A stretch of 64,000 nt of DNA from JABJOR01 sp965603075. Its GTDB lineage: Bacteria; Pseudomonadota; Alphaproteobacteria; Rhodospirillales; Casp-alpha2. This document shows positions 8,548-17,451 of this stretch, piece after piece. The translations under genes and the position numbers were made by a program. How positions within the stretch are numbered: position 1 is the first letter of the stretch; each line of letters begins with the position of its first letter. The notes below the pieces were generated by a model, which was not told where the DNA came from, did no database searches, and worked only from the letters and a program-made list of their open reading frames with translations. The stretch spans positions 12,095-76,094 of the forward strand of contig CBFDBO010000015.1 of NCBI GenBank assembly GCA_965603075.1, in the 5' to 3' direction.

Positions 8548-9240
8548 GTGGCTTCCCCTTTTATGGCTTTATTCAGTGGCACACAATTAACCTGCGTTCG
8601 GGGCGAGCGGACAGTCTTCCATGGTCTCGATTTCCATGTCGATGCAGGCGGGCTATTATTGCTAACCGGCCCCAATGGCAGTGGGAAATCCAGCCTGCTT
8701 AGGTTGATGTGTGGTTTGTTGGAACCCACCATGGGCGAGATCATCTGGAACAATGAGAACACCCAAATCGAACGTGATGACCATAACGCCCGCCTTCATT
8801 ATGTGGGCCATCATGATGCCATCAAACCCATGCTCAGTGTCGCGGAGAATATTTCTTTCTGGGCCGAAATGCACAATAATAATGGCGGGGGTAAGCAGGC
8901 TGTAAAGCAACGTGTAAAATCCGCCTTGGAGCGTCTCGGCATTGCCCATCTCAGCGATGTCCCGGCGCGCTACCTTTCCGCCGGACAAACAAGACGCTGC
9001 GCGCTGGCTCGAATTTTGGCATCACCCGCGACACTGTGGTTACTCGATGAACCAACCACAGCGCTGGACGTTGAAACCATCGCCACATTGGAAACCATCA
9101 TTGCAGATCATCGCAAAGACGGTGGCATCGCGATTATATCAACCCACAGCCATATAAGGGCAACCGATCCCCAGACCCTAGACCTAGGCCCCTTTATGGG
9201 GCAACCTTACGCCAATAATATGGATGAGGATGCCGCATAA
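8548..9240 (+). CDS. ccmA: Heme exporter ATP-binding protein CcmA
   Basis: ATPase of the CcmABCD complex of System I cytochrome c maturation, which releases holo-CcmE from CcmC in the inner membrane. Walker A is GPNGSGKSS (41-49), the signature is the CcmA-typical LSAGQTRRCALAR, and Walker B is LWLLDEPTTAL. Length 230 aa is slightly above the usual 200-210. The start is GTG 8548; ATG 8563 is an alternative and neither has a strong ribosome binding site. It is the first gene of a nine-gene ccm operon, and its stop overlaps ccmB (TAATG). Confidence 0.9.
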   Translation: MASPFMALFSGTQLTCVRGERTVFHGLDFHVDAGGLLLLTGPNGSGKSSLLRLMCGLLEPTMGEIIWNNENTQIERDDHNARLHYVGHHDAIKPMLSVAENISFWAEMHNNNGGGKQAVKQRVKSALERLGIAHLSDVPARYLSAGQTRRCALARILASPATLWLLDEPTTALDVETIATLETIIADHRKDGGIAIISTHSHIRATDPQTLDLGPFMGQPYANNMDEDAA

Positions 9241-9905
9241 TGGGTCATTTCATGCTTTTGGTACGGCGCGACTTACACCTGACCTATCGTCAGGGTTTTG
9301 ATAACTTCATGGTGGTGGCCTTTTTTGTCATCGCCGTGGTGTTGTTCCCTTTTGGTGTGGGGCCAGAACCGGGTATTTTAGAACGCATCAGCGCGGGCGT
9401 AATCTGGGTCGCGGCTTTAATGGCCTCTATGCTTTCATTAGAACGTCTGTTCCTTGCTGATTTCGAGGACGGCTCGTTGGAGTTGCTGGCCTTAACACCA
9501 CAGGCGTTAGAGATCTTGGTGCTGGCCAAAGTTTGCGCCCATTGGCTGACCACTGGATTACCGCTCATCATTGCCGCCCCTTTATTGGCCGTATTAATGA
9601 ACATGGAGGCCGACGGTTTTGGCATTCTTATTTTGGCTTTATTAATCGGCACCCCCACGCTCAGTTTACTGGGGGCCGTGGGCGCAGCATTGGTATTGGG
9701 GGCCCGGCGCGGTGGGGTCTTGTTATCGTTATTAATATTGCCGCTTTTTATCCCGATCTTAATATTCGGGGTCAGCGCCGTGGACGCCGCGATCAGTGGT
9801 TACCCCATGCGCGCACAATTGCTAATAATGGGAGCGTTCTTTTTAATGGCGCTGCCACTGTGTCCTTGGGCGGCAGCCGCGGGGATCAGACAGTCTTTAG
9901 AATGA
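9240..9905 (+). CDS. ccmB: Heme exporter membrane protein CcmB
   Basis: Polytopic inner-membrane subunit of the CcmABCD complex, 221 aa with about six membrane segments. The N-terminus (LLVRRDLHLTYRQG) and the LSLERLFLADFEDGSLELL stretch are characteristic of CcmB. It pairs with CcmA; the ATG overlaps the ccmA stop by one base. Confidence 0.9.
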   Translation: MGHFMLLVRRDLHLTYRQGFDNFMVVAFFVIAVVLFPFGVGPEPGILERISAGVIWVAALMASMLSLERLFLADFEDGSLELLALTPQALEILVLAKVCAHWLTTGLPLIIAAPLLAVLMNMEADGFGILILALLIGTPTLSLLGAVGAALVLGARRGGVLLSLLILPLFIPILIFGVSAVDAAISGYPMRAQLLIMGAFFLMALPLCPWAAAAGIRQSLE

Positions 9906-9918
9906 TGGATAAAACGAC

Positions 9919-10704
9919 ATGTCGATAATTGATAAATACGCCAATCCCAAAAGATTTTTGGGTATCGCCCGGCCTCTGGTCCCCTGGATCGGCGCCATCA
10001 CCGTGTTATTCCTTGGTGTGGGGCTTTATATGGGGTTGATCACCTCACCCGCTGATTACCAACAAGGCGATACCGTGCGGATTATTTATGTCCATGTTCC
10101 CGCCTCCTGGATGGCAATGTTTTGTTATACATCGCTGGTTATTTCAGCCGCTGTTGGCTTAATTTGGAAACACCCGCTTGCCGATATAGCCGCCCGGGAA
10201 ACCGCCCCTATTGGCGCGATCTTTACATTTCTGGCCCTGATGACCGGATCATTTTGGGGTAAACCCATGTGGGGAACGTGGTGGGTATGGGACGCACGCC
10301 TAACCTCTGTTCTGGTGCTATTTTTCTTATACATGGGCTATATGGCTTTAAATAATGCCTTTGATAACCCCCAGCGCGGGGCGCGTGCATCCGCAATCCT
10401 TGCCATGGTCGGCTTTATCAATGTGCCGATTATTAAATTCTCGGTGGATTGGTGGAATACGCTGCACCAACCCGCCAGCGTAATACGTATGGATGGCCCC
10501 ACCATTCATTCAAGTATGCTCTACCCGCTGCTGATCATGGCGATAGGGTATTCGTTATTTTATATCTGGGTGTTGCTCATTCGCATCGATAGCGAGGTAA
10601 CCGCCGGTAAAATCCGTACCTTGCGTCAGCGACGTGCTGCCCAAGATAGTACACGAGATAATTCGCGAGAAAACACACAAGAAAATATTGAGGGAGCCGC
10701 ATAA
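9919..10704 (+). CDS. ccmC: Heme lyase/translocator CcmC
   Basis: Inner-membrane protein that loads heme on CcmE. It has the tryptophan-rich WWD motif (MWGTWWVWDARLTS, about residues 117-130) facing the periplasm and conserved heme-ligand histidines (H59 in YVHVP, and the His in PTIHSS). Six membrane segments, 261 aa. The hydrophilic C-terminal tail is built from near four-residue units (TRDNSRENTQEN), a small in-frame expansion. ccmD overlaps its stop by one base. Confidence 0.92.
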   Translation: MSIIDKYANPKRFLGIARPLVPWIGAITVLFLGVGLYMGLITSPADYQQGDTVRIIYVHVPASWMAMFCYTSLVISAAVGLIWKHPLADIAARETAPIGAIFTFLALMTGSFWGKPMWGTWWVWDARLTSVLVLFFLYMGYMALNNAFDNPQRGARASAILAMVGFINVPIIKFSVDWWNTLHQPASVIRMDGPTIHSSMLYPLLIMAIGYSLFYIWVLLIRIDSEVTAGKIRTLRQRRAAQDSTRDNSRENTQENIEGAA

Positions 10705-10865
10705 TGGACACATTAACAACATTTTTTGATATGGGGGGCTACGCTGCCTTTATTTGGCCTTGTTATGGTATTAGTGCTGTGTTGATGCTGGGCCTTTTGC
10801 TTTCTAGCATCCGCAATCGAAACAAAAATGCCGCTACCCTCGCCAAACTTGAGAATAAGGATTAA
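10704..10865 (+). CDS. ccmD: Heme exporter protein CcmD (53 aa)
   Basis: A 53-residue single-span membrane protein with the CcmD pattern: a short N-terminal segment, YAAFIWPCYGISAVLML as the membrane span, then a basic/polar tail. CcmD stabilises the CcmABC-CcmE complex and holo-CcmE release. The ATG overlaps the ccmC stop (ATAATGG) and ccmE follows after 6 bases. Its position between ccmC and ccmE is the normal one, which supports this very short gene. Confidence 0.88.
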   Translation: MDTLTTFFDMGGYAAFIWPCYGISAVLMLGLLLSSIRNRNKNAATLAKLENKD

Positions 10866-10871
10866 GCCAAG

Positions 10872-11366
10872 ATGAAGCGCAAACATAAGCGCCTGACGTT
10901 TGTTTTTATCGCCGCCTTGTTGGTGGCGGGTGCCGCCGTATTAATGCTGACCGCTTTTGAAGAAAACATCGTCTTTTTCCGCACCCCAAGTGATGTTGCC
11001 AATGGCACGGTCGAAGAAGGCCGACGCATCCGACTGGGTGGACTGGTTGTCGATGAGAGCGTTATATTATCCAGCGATGGCAGCGTCACCTTTGGCGTCA
11101 CCGATACCGCCAACGACGTTACCGTCACCTTTATAGGCATCCTGCCCGATTTATTCCGCGAAGGTCAGGGGATTGTGGCAGAGGGAAAAATGACGGGTGG
11201 TGTCTTTGTCGCCAGCGAGGTCCTTGCCAAACACGACGAAAACTACATGCCACCCGAAGTCTCCGACGCCCTTAAAGCCGCAGGGCACTGGGAAGGAGAA
11301 GGCGAAGAAAACGATTATTCAGACGGGAACTCAGACGGAAACTCAGAAGGAGCCACCAGCCAGTGA
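10872..11366 (+). CDS. ccmE: Periplasmic heme chaperone CcmE
   Basis: Membrane-anchored OB-fold protein that covalently carries heme from CcmC to CcmF. The N-terminal anchor is about residues 9-27 and the heme attachment motif HDENYMP has His121 with the conserved Tyr125. The C-terminus carries a 12-bp (SDGN) tandem duplication just before the stop. Its stop overlaps the GTG start of ccmF. 164 aa. Confidence 0.92.
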   Translation: MKRKHKRLTFVFIAALLVAGAAVLMLTAFEENIVFFRTPSDVANGTVEEGRRIRLGGLVVDESVILSSDGSVTFGVTDTANDVTVTFIGILPDLFREGQGIVAEGKMTGGVFVASEVLAKHDENYMPPEVSDALKAAGHWEGEGEENDYSDGNSDGNSEGATSQ

Positions 11367-13369
11367 TCGCAGAAACAGGACATTTCGCCCTCATCCTCGC
11401 CCTCTTTGTTGCCATCTTACAGGCCTCAATACCGTTGGTCGGGGCCGCCCGTAATAATCACCCGTGGATGGCTATCGCCAGTCCCGCCGCCGTGGCACAA
11501 TTCTCTCTCGTGGCGTTCAGTTTCGCCTGTTTGACGTACAGCTTTATTGTTTCCGATTTCTCTATGGCGGTTGTCTATCAAAACTCACATTCTCTCAAAC
11601 CGTTACTTTATAAAATTTCCGGTGTGTGGGGCAACCACGAAGGCTCTATGTTGCTGTGGGTTTTAATCCTCAGCCTGTTTGGATGTGGCGTGGCGTTTTT
11701 CAGCTCCAGCCTACCCCCAACATTGCGCGCTCGTGTTCTCTCCATTCAATCCATGATCGCCATTGGTTTTTATCTGTTTATTCTATTTACCTCCAACCCG
11801 TTTGATCGGATCGTGCCACCGCCTGTGGATGGTAACGGATTGAACCCCTTGTTACAAGACTTCGGCCTCGCCATTCATCCGCCCATGTTATATCTGGGCT
11901 ACGTGGGTTTCTCGATTACGTTTTCTTTTGCGATCGCGGCCCTTTTAGAAGGCCACGTCGACGCCGCTTGGGGGCGTTGGGTTCGACCTTGGACGTTGGC
12001 AGCCTGGGGTTTCCTCACGGCTGGAATTGCGCTCGGTTCATGGTGGGCGTATTACGAGCTTGGTTGGGGTGGTTGGTGGTTTTGGGACCCCGTTGAGAAT
12101 GCATCCTTTATGCCGTGGCTCGCGGGTACAGCCCTGCTTCATTCCGCCACCATGGTGGAAAAACGCGACACCATGAAAGGGTGGACTATCTTTCTTGCCA
12201 TCGTGACCTTCTCGCTAAGCTTGCTGGGCACGTTCCTCGTGCGCTCCGGCGTACTGACCAGTGTCCATGCTTTTGCCACAGATCCAGAGCGCGGCTTGTT
12301 TATTTTAATCTTGCTCATCATAGTAATCGGCGGATCATTTGCGCTGTTTGCCTTGCGCGGTCCGGCCATTCGTAACAAAGGGTTATTCCAACCCGTCTCA
12401 CGCGAAGGGGCCTTACTGCTCAATAATTTGGTTATGACCACGGCGGCGGCGGCTGTATTACTGGGCACCCTATACCCTCTCTTTATCGATGCCATTGATG
12501 GCAGCAAAGTTTCCGTTGGCCCGCCATTTTTTAATACAGTCTTTATTCCCCTGATCGTGCCCATGGTGGCTGCCATGGCAATTGGTCCTTTACTGGGGTG
12601 GAAACGTGCTGATTTAGGTGTCGCCTTACGCAAGCTATGGCTTGCAGGCATTCTCACCCTCATCGGTGGCATAGCCACTTGGGCCTATGTCACGGACGGT
12701 CCGTTTGTTGGTGTTATTGGTATTCTAATGGCTGTTTGGCTGGGCGCAGGTACGATTATTGAACTCGCGGAACGCATTAAGTTATTCCGCGAACCTCTTG
12801 GTGCGTCTCTTTCTCGTTTGGTACGGGTACCACGGGCCAGTTGGGGCATGACCATCGCCCACCTGGGACTTGCCATTGGTATTGCGGGCATGACCGGCGC
12901 GGGGGCATGGAAAGTGGAAAGCATCCAAACCATGATACCCGGTGAAACCGTTCTAGTCGGCAGCTATGATTTCACCTTCGATTCCATTGAAAACGGACAA
13001 GGGCCAAATTATAAATATACCCGTGCGACATTCACCGCCCAGAAACCCGGCGGTGATCCCATCACATTGTATCCGGAGAACCGAGAATACCCTGTACGTT
13101 CTATGCCGACCACAGAAGCCGGCATTGAAACCACGTTCTGGGGCGACCTTTATGTGGTCATCGGCGACCCCGTTATTGATGAAAACGGGAATGAAGGTGC
13201 CTATGTCACCCGCATATACTGGAACCCCTTGGTAGCCTGGATGTGGATGGGTGCTTTGTTAATGGTGGTTGCCACCGCCGTCAGCTTAAGTGATCGACGC
13301 TACAGAATTGGTGTCACCAAACGCCATAAATCGGGTGTCGCCCCAATAGCATCAGAAGCAACATCGTAA
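11363..13369 (+). CDS. ccmF: Cytochrome c heme lyase subunit CcmF
   Basis: Large polytopic membrane protein (668 aa, about 15 segments) that with CcmH/I ligates heme to apocytochrome c. The WWD domain is visible as WGGWWFWDPVENASFMPW, and conserved His residues flank it (HPPMLYLGY, LLHSATM). The GTG start overlaps the ccmE stop (GTGA). The length and motif order match full CcmF. Confidence 0.93.
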   Translation: MIAETGHFALILALFVAILQASIPLVGAARNNHPWMAIASPAAVAQFSLVAFSFACLTYSFIVSDFSMAVVYQNSHSLKPLLYKISGVWGNHEGSMLLWVLILSLFGCGVAFFSSSLPPTLRARVLSIQSMIAIGFYLFILFTSNPFDRIVPPPVDGNGLNPLLQDFGLAIHPPMLYLGYVGFSITFSFAIAALLEGHVDAAWGRWVRPWTLAAWGFLTAGIALGSWWAYYELGWGGWWFWDPVENASFMPWLAGTALLHSATMVEKRDTMKGWTIFLAIVTFSLSLLGTFLVRSGVLTSVHAFATDPERGLFILILLIIVIGGSFALFALRGPAIRNKGLFQPVSREGALLLNNLVMTTAAAAVLLGTLYPLFIDAIDGSKVSVGPPFFNTVFIPLIVPMVAAMAIGPLLGWKRADLGVALRKLWLAGILTLIGGIATWAYVTDGPFVGVIGILMAVWLGAGTIIELAERIKLFREPLGASLSRLVRVPRASWGMTIAHLGLAIGIAGMTGAGAWKVESIQTMIPGETVLVGSYDFTFDSIENGQGPNYKYTRATFTAQKPGGDPITLYPENREYPVRSMPTTEAGIETTFWGDLYVVIGDPVIDENGNEGAYVTRIYWNPLVAWMWMGALLMVVATAVSLSDRRYRIGVTKRHKSGVAPIASEATS

Positions 13370-13384
13370 AGGCAGGATGGAACC

Positions 13385-13942
13385 GTGAACACAAAACGTC
13401 TCATCTTCTTTCTGCCCATTGGTGTCTTTATGGTGCTGGCCGTCTATTTTGCTGTGGGTCTAACAAAAGACCCCAGCAAGCTGCCATCGGTGTTAATTAA
13501 TACCCCGGTTGCAGAATTTAAGTTGCTACCCATCAAAGACCGCCCTAATCCCGGTCGAGAGTGGGGTTTAACCTCAGACGATTTCAAGGGTGAGGTTACT
13601 TTACTGAACGTGTTCGGATCATGGTGTGTTAGTTGCCAAATTGAGCACCCGTTTTTAATGAAGCTAAAGCGCACATCCGATGTGCCCATCCACGGCATCG
13701 ACTGGCGCGAGAAAAATTCCGATGATGGCCCCCGTTGGCTGGCACGCAAGGGTGATCCTTACACACTGGTCGGTGATGACCCCGTCAGCAAAGGCGCCAT
13801 CGCCTTTGGGGTAACGGGTGCACCGGAGACTTTCGTCGTCGATAAAAAAGGCATCATCCGCTACAAACACGTTGGCCCACTGGATCAACAATTCTGGGAT
13901 GAAACCATTTTCCCCATCATTCAGGAGCTCCGCGCCCAATGA
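13385..13942 (+). CDS. ccmG: Thiol:disulfide interchange protein CcmG/DsbE
   Basis: Membrane-tethered periplasmic thioredoxin of 185 aa that keeps the CXXCH cysteines of apocytochrome c reduced. An N-terminal anchor (about residues 6-25) is followed by a thioredoxin fold with WCVSC (C81, C84) and the cis-Pro region GVTGAPETFVVD. GTG start with AGGA upstream. The gene overlaps ccmH by four bases (ATGA). Confidence 0.92.
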   Translation: MNTKRLIFFLPIGVFMVLAVYFAVGLTKDPSKLPSVLINTPVAEFKLLPIKDRPNPGREWGLTSDDFKGEVTLLNVFGSWCVSCQIEHPFLMKLKRTSDVPIHGIDWREKNSDDGPRWLARKGDPYTLVGDDPVSKGAIAFGVTGAPETFVVDKKGIIRYKHVGPLDQQFWDETIFPIIQELRAQ

Positions 13943-14421
13943 AAGCTGCGCTTTATGCCTTAATGGTTTTAGTGGGTATCTTGATGGTACCTATACCTTC
14001 TTACGCTGTTAATCCCAGTGAGATGCTGGACGATCCGGTACTGGAGACACGTGCCCGTGATATCAGTGCGGGCTTGCGGTGTGTGGTGTGTCAAAACCAA
14101 TCCATCGATGATTCCGATGCGGAACTCGCACGGGACCTGCGCGTTTTGGTCCGTGAACGTCTGACCAACGGCGACAGCGATGAAGCCGTGCTCGATTACA
14201 TTGTATCACGCTATGGCGATTACGTTTTGTTAAGCCCCCCCATGAAAGCATCGACCTATGCGCTGTGGTTTGGCCCCCTATTTTTTGTAATTTTTGGTAT
14301 CGGTGCGATCTTCATGATCTTTCGCAAACGCAAAACAACCACCATCCCGTCCAAAAGTGCCCCCCGTCTTAGTGCTGATGAAGAGCGCCGCTTAAAAGAA
14401 TTGTTGGATCAAGATACATGA
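13939..14421 (+). CDS. ccmH: Cytochrome c maturation protein CcmH (CycL)
   Basis: Periplasmic, membrane-anchored thiol oxidoreductase of the heme ligation complex, 160 aa. A signal peptide covers about residues 1-23, the redox motif is LRCVVCQNQ (C48, C51), and a C-terminal membrane segment follows at about 110-130. It overlaps ccmG and ccmI by four bases each, so the three are translationally coupled. Confidence 0.92.
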   Translation: MKAALYALMVLVGILMVPIPSYAVNPSEMLDDPVLETRARDISAGLRCVVCQNQSIDDSDAELARDLRVLVRERLTNGDSDEAVLDYIVSRYGDYVLLSPPMKASTYALWFGPLFFVIFGIGAIFMIFRKRKTTTIPSKSAPRLSADEERRLKELLDQDT

Positions 14422-15539
14422 CACTCTGGATAATTTTCGCATGCCTTACTTTGGTCACCATCGCTGTTTTATTAGTGCCAATTTACCGGCGCAAATCAGA
14501 TATCAGCGTAGAACGCTCAAGTTTCGACATCGCCGTTTATAAAGATCAATTGGCTGAGGTAGAGCGCGAGCTTGCCCGCAACATTATCAGTGCCGAGGAA
14601 GCAGAAAGCACACGGTTTGATATTCAAAAACGCATTCTTGCCGCCGCCGAGGAAAAGAAAAACACCCCGGCTGCAACCCGGCCCAAATCAACCTTAATCA
14701 TCCTTTTTGGCACGGCATTAGTCCCGCTATTTAGTCTTTTATTGTATCTCGATTTAGGCTCCCCTACGGTGCCTGATTTCCCGTTGGCGGCCCGGACCGA
14801 CATCCAAGAGACTGCGGGTGGCACCATACCAAGCATGGAAGAAATCATTCCCCGCCTGCAAGAACATCTGGCGCAAAATCCGGATGACTTGGAAGGGTTG
14901 TCCATGCTGGCGCGCAGTTTGATGTCCATCGAAGATTACGTTGAAGCCGCCGCGGTTCATTACAAAATCTATGAAATCACAGGCGACCTACAGAACCTGT
15001 CCGATTACGCCGAGACGAGTTTGCTCTCAAACGAGATGATGGTGACACCAGACATTCTACAAATTTTTAAAGATATTTCCGCCACCGATCCCTTAGATCC
15101 CCGGTCTCGGTTTTATATTGGTCTGGCCTCATTACAAGAAGACAACGTCTTGGAAGCACTGCAACAGTGGGTCGACTTACGTCATGTATCCCCCGCTGGT
15201 GCCCCTTGGCTTCCCGCCCTCGAACAACAAATTTCAGAAACCGCCACAAACGCCGAGATTAATTCATCCGCCATTGTCCCGTCCGCCTCTGCCCAAGATT
15301 TAGCCAGCACCATTACCTTTGAAGGTCCAAGTGCTGCCGATGTAGAAAACGCCGCCAGCATGAGCAAACAAGATCAGAACGAGATGATCAAGGGCATGGT
15401 TCAAAATCTGGCAGATCGATTAGCAGAGAGCCCCGATGATGTGGAAGGCTGGACCAAGCTTGAAAGAGCCTATACTGTACTCGGCGAATTGGATAAAGCA
15501 GCCGAGGCCGCACGAATGATCCAGAAGTATTCAAATTAG
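14418..15539 (+). CDS. ccmI: Cytochrome c maturation protein CcmI (CycH), TPR protein
   Basis: Apocytochrome c chaperone of the CcmFHI ligation complex, 373 aa. Two N-terminal membrane segments (about residues 2-20 and 93-112) enclose a cytoplasmic loop, and a periplasmic TPR-rich domain follows (GLSMLARSLMSIEDYVEA and similar units). The last seven bases including TAG lie in a 21-bp tandem duplication. It closes the ccm operon. Confidence 0.88.
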   Translation: MTLWIIFACLTLVTIAVLLVPIYRRKSDISVERSSFDIAVYKDQLAEVERELARNIISAEEAESTRFDIQKRILAAAEEKKNTPAATRPKSTLIILFGTALVPLFSLLLYLDLGSPTVPDFPLAARTDIQETAGGTIPSMEEIIPRLQEHLAQNPDDLEGLSMLARSLMSIEDYVEAAAVHYKIYEITGDLQNLSDYAETSLLSNEMMVTPDILQIFKDISATDPLDPRSRFYIGLASLQEDNVLEALQQWVDLRHVSPAGAPWLPALEQQISETATNAEINSSAIVPSASAQDLASTITFEGPSAADVENAASMSKQDQNEMIKGMVQNLADRLAESPDDVEGWTKLERAYTVLGELDKAAEAARMIQKYSN

Positions 15540-15567
15540 AAGACACCCGTTTCAAATTAGAAGACAC
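15530..15567. repeat. 21-bp tandem duplication across the ccmI stop codon
   Basis: TTCAAATTAGAAGACAC occurs at 15530-15546 and 15551-15567, a 21-bp period. The first copy contains the last codons and the TAG of ccmI, so the duplication leaves the protein unchanged. Confidence 0.85.
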
Positions 15568-15574
15568 AAGCTCA

Positions 15575-16189
15575 ATGACTTTCGAGACCGCCATCGCCTT
15601 TGCAATCGCTTGTTTTATTGTCATGGCGACACCGGGCCCCGGTGTCATGGCAACCATCGGGCGCGGCATGACCCATGGGTTTTGGACCACACAATATTTC
15701 ATCACGGGCATTGCCCTGGGTGATTTAATCTATTTGCTGGGCGCCATTTTTGGCCTCGCCGCCATTGCCATGCATTTTGAGTTATTCTTTACCATCATTC
15801 GCTGGATCGGCGCGGTCTATCTGATTTATATCGGCATCAAGGCATGGACGGCGCCACCAACCGATCCGCGCGATATCAAGGTCGGCAGCCCTAAACCTCT
15901 GGCGAGCTTTTTAGGTGGTTTATTTTTAACGCTGGGCAACCCAAAGGCCATTATGTTTTATTTGGGTTTCTTACCGGCCTTTATTGATCTAAAAAACCTA
16001 ACATACAGTGACATCGGTATTGTTGTCGCCATCGATGTAACCGTGCTGATATCCACCATGGCGGGCTACGCCCTATTATCATCCAGTGCGCGCATCTTGT
16101 TACGCTCGCCACGGGCCATACGTTATTTTAACCGGGGTGCAGGCTCCGTCATGATCGGGACTGGCGTCTATATCGCTGCCCGGAACTAA
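15575..16189 (+). CDS. LysE/RhtB family amino acid exporter
   Basis: Inner-membrane efflux protein of 204 aa with the LysE/RhtB signature near the N-terminus (MATPGPGVMATIGRG), the GIALGDLIY motif, and LGNPKAIMFYLGFLPAF in the middle. About six membrane segments. Exported substrate (amino acid or homoserine lactone type) cannot be read from sequence. It sits between ccmI and pgk in the same direction with short gaps, but has no clear functional tie to either. Confidence 0.85.
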   Translation: MTFETAIAFAIACFIVMATPGPGVMATIGRGMTHGFWTTQYFITGIALGDLIYLLGAIFGLAAIAMHFELFFTIIRWIGAVYLIYIGIKAWTAPPTDPRDIKVGSPKPLASFLGGLFLTLGNPKAIMFYLGFLPAFIDLKNLTYSDIGIVVAIDVTVLISTMAGYALLSSSARILLRSPRAIRYFNRGAGSVMIGTGVYIAARN

Positions 16190-16215
16190 TTTTATAATAT
16201 TTGAAAGACCATCTT

Positions 16216-17409
16216 ATGAGCAATTTCAAGACCATCGATGATTTCGACGTATCGGGTAAACGCGTCCTTGTCCGTCTGGATTTAAACGTGCCTATGCAAG
16301 ACGGTGAGATCACCGACACCACCCGCATCGACCGTGTCATCCCGACCCTAGACGAATTGGTTGAGAACGGTGCCATCGTGGTTATTCTATCGCACTTTGG
16401 CAGGCCAAAAGGTCAGGTCAATCTGGATATGACCATGGAAGCCGTGGTCCAGGATCTCTCTAATGAACTTCAAGTCCCCGTTACCTTTGTCGATAATTGC
16501 ATTGGTGATGAAGTGGTTGAAACCATCAACGAGTCTAACCCCGGCGATGTCATATTACTTGAGAACCTGCGGTTCCATGCGGGTGAAGAAAAAAATGATC
16601 CGGAATTTGCCGCACAACTTGCCGCCCTTGGTGACATTTATATTAACGACGCATTCTCGTGTTCGCACCGCGCCCACGCCTCGACCGAGGGTATCGCCCA
16701 CCTGATGCCAGCCGCTGCTGGACGCATGATGCAAGGCGAACTGGAAGCTTTAGAGAGCGCACTGGGCAACCCCGAGACACCCGTTGCCGCCATTGTGGGT
16801 GGTGCCAAAGTTTCTACCAAGATGGATGTGCTCGGTAACTTAATCGACAAAGTTGACATCATGGTCATCGGTGGGGGTATGGCCAACACGTTCCTTTATG
16901 CCAACGGTATCGATGTTGGATCGTCTTTGTGCGAAAAAGACATGGCCGAACAAGCCCGCGAAATTAGCGCCCGCGCCGCCCAATTGGGATGCGAAATCAT
17001 CTTGCCCTATGATGCGGTTGTCGCCAATGAATTCAAAGCCGGTGCCGCATCCGCCACCACGCCTTTGAACATCATCACGCCTGATGCCATGATTCTGGAT
17101 GTGGGCATCGAGACCATCGAGCATATCAATAAACGCTTGGCGACGTGCAAGACCTTGTTATGGAATGGCCCCTTGGGTGCCTTTGAGATCAAGCCCTTTG
17201 ATACCGCCACCAACGCCGTCGCACAGGCCGCAGCCGCGCGCACCAAAAGCGGTGATCTGATCAGTGTTGCGGGCGGTGGCGATACGGTGGCCGCCCTTGC
17301 CAATGCGGGTGTGCTCGATAAATTTTCCTACGTATCAAGCGCAGGCGGTGCCTTTCTTGAATGGCTAGAGGGTAAAGATTTGCCGGGTGTTGCAGCCTTG
17401 AATAGCTAA
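16216..17409 (+). CDS. pgk: Phosphoglycerate kinase
   Basis: Glycolytic/gluconeogenic kinase of 397 aa interconverting 1,3-bisphosphoglycerate and 3-phosphoglycerate with ATP. Substrate-binding RLDLNVPMQDG near residue 20, GGAKVSTKMDVL, and the nucleotide-binding GGGDTVAA near the C-terminus are all present. ATG 16216 gives the normal N-terminus; an in-frame TTG at 16201 is unlikely. The last codons and stop lie in a triple tandem duplication. It is convergent with the DUF547 gene. Confidence 0.94.
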   Translation: MSNFKTIDDFDVSGKRVLVRLDLNVPMQDGEITDTTRIDRVIPTLDELVENGAIVVILSHFGRPKGQVNLDMTMEAVVQDLSNELQVPVTFVDNCIGDEVVETINESNPGDVILLENLRFHAGEEKNDPEFAAQLAALGDIYINDAFSCSHRAHASTEGIAHLMPAAAGRMMQGELEALESALGNPETPVAAIVGGAKVSTKMDVLGNLIDKVDIMVIGGGMANTFLYANGIDVGSSLCEKDMAEQAREISARAAQLGCEIILPYDAVVANEFKAGAASATTPLNIITPDAMILDVGIETIEHINKRLATCKTLLWNGPLGAFEIKPFDTATNAVAQAAAARTKSGDLISVAGGGDTVAALANAGVLDKFSYVSSAGGAFLEWLEGKDLPGVAALNS

Positions 17410-17451
17410 TTTAAATTGAATAGCTAATTAAATTGAACAGCTAATCTAAAT
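17398..17451. repeat. Three tandem 17-18-bp copies of the pgk end
   Basis: Copies start at 17398, 17416 and 17433 and share TTGAATAGCTAAT (the third reads TTGAACAGCTAAT). The first holds the last three codons and stop of pgk. The third runs into the stop codon of the convergent DUF547 gene at 17441-17443, so the array fills the whole 31-base gap between the two genes. Confidence 0.85.
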
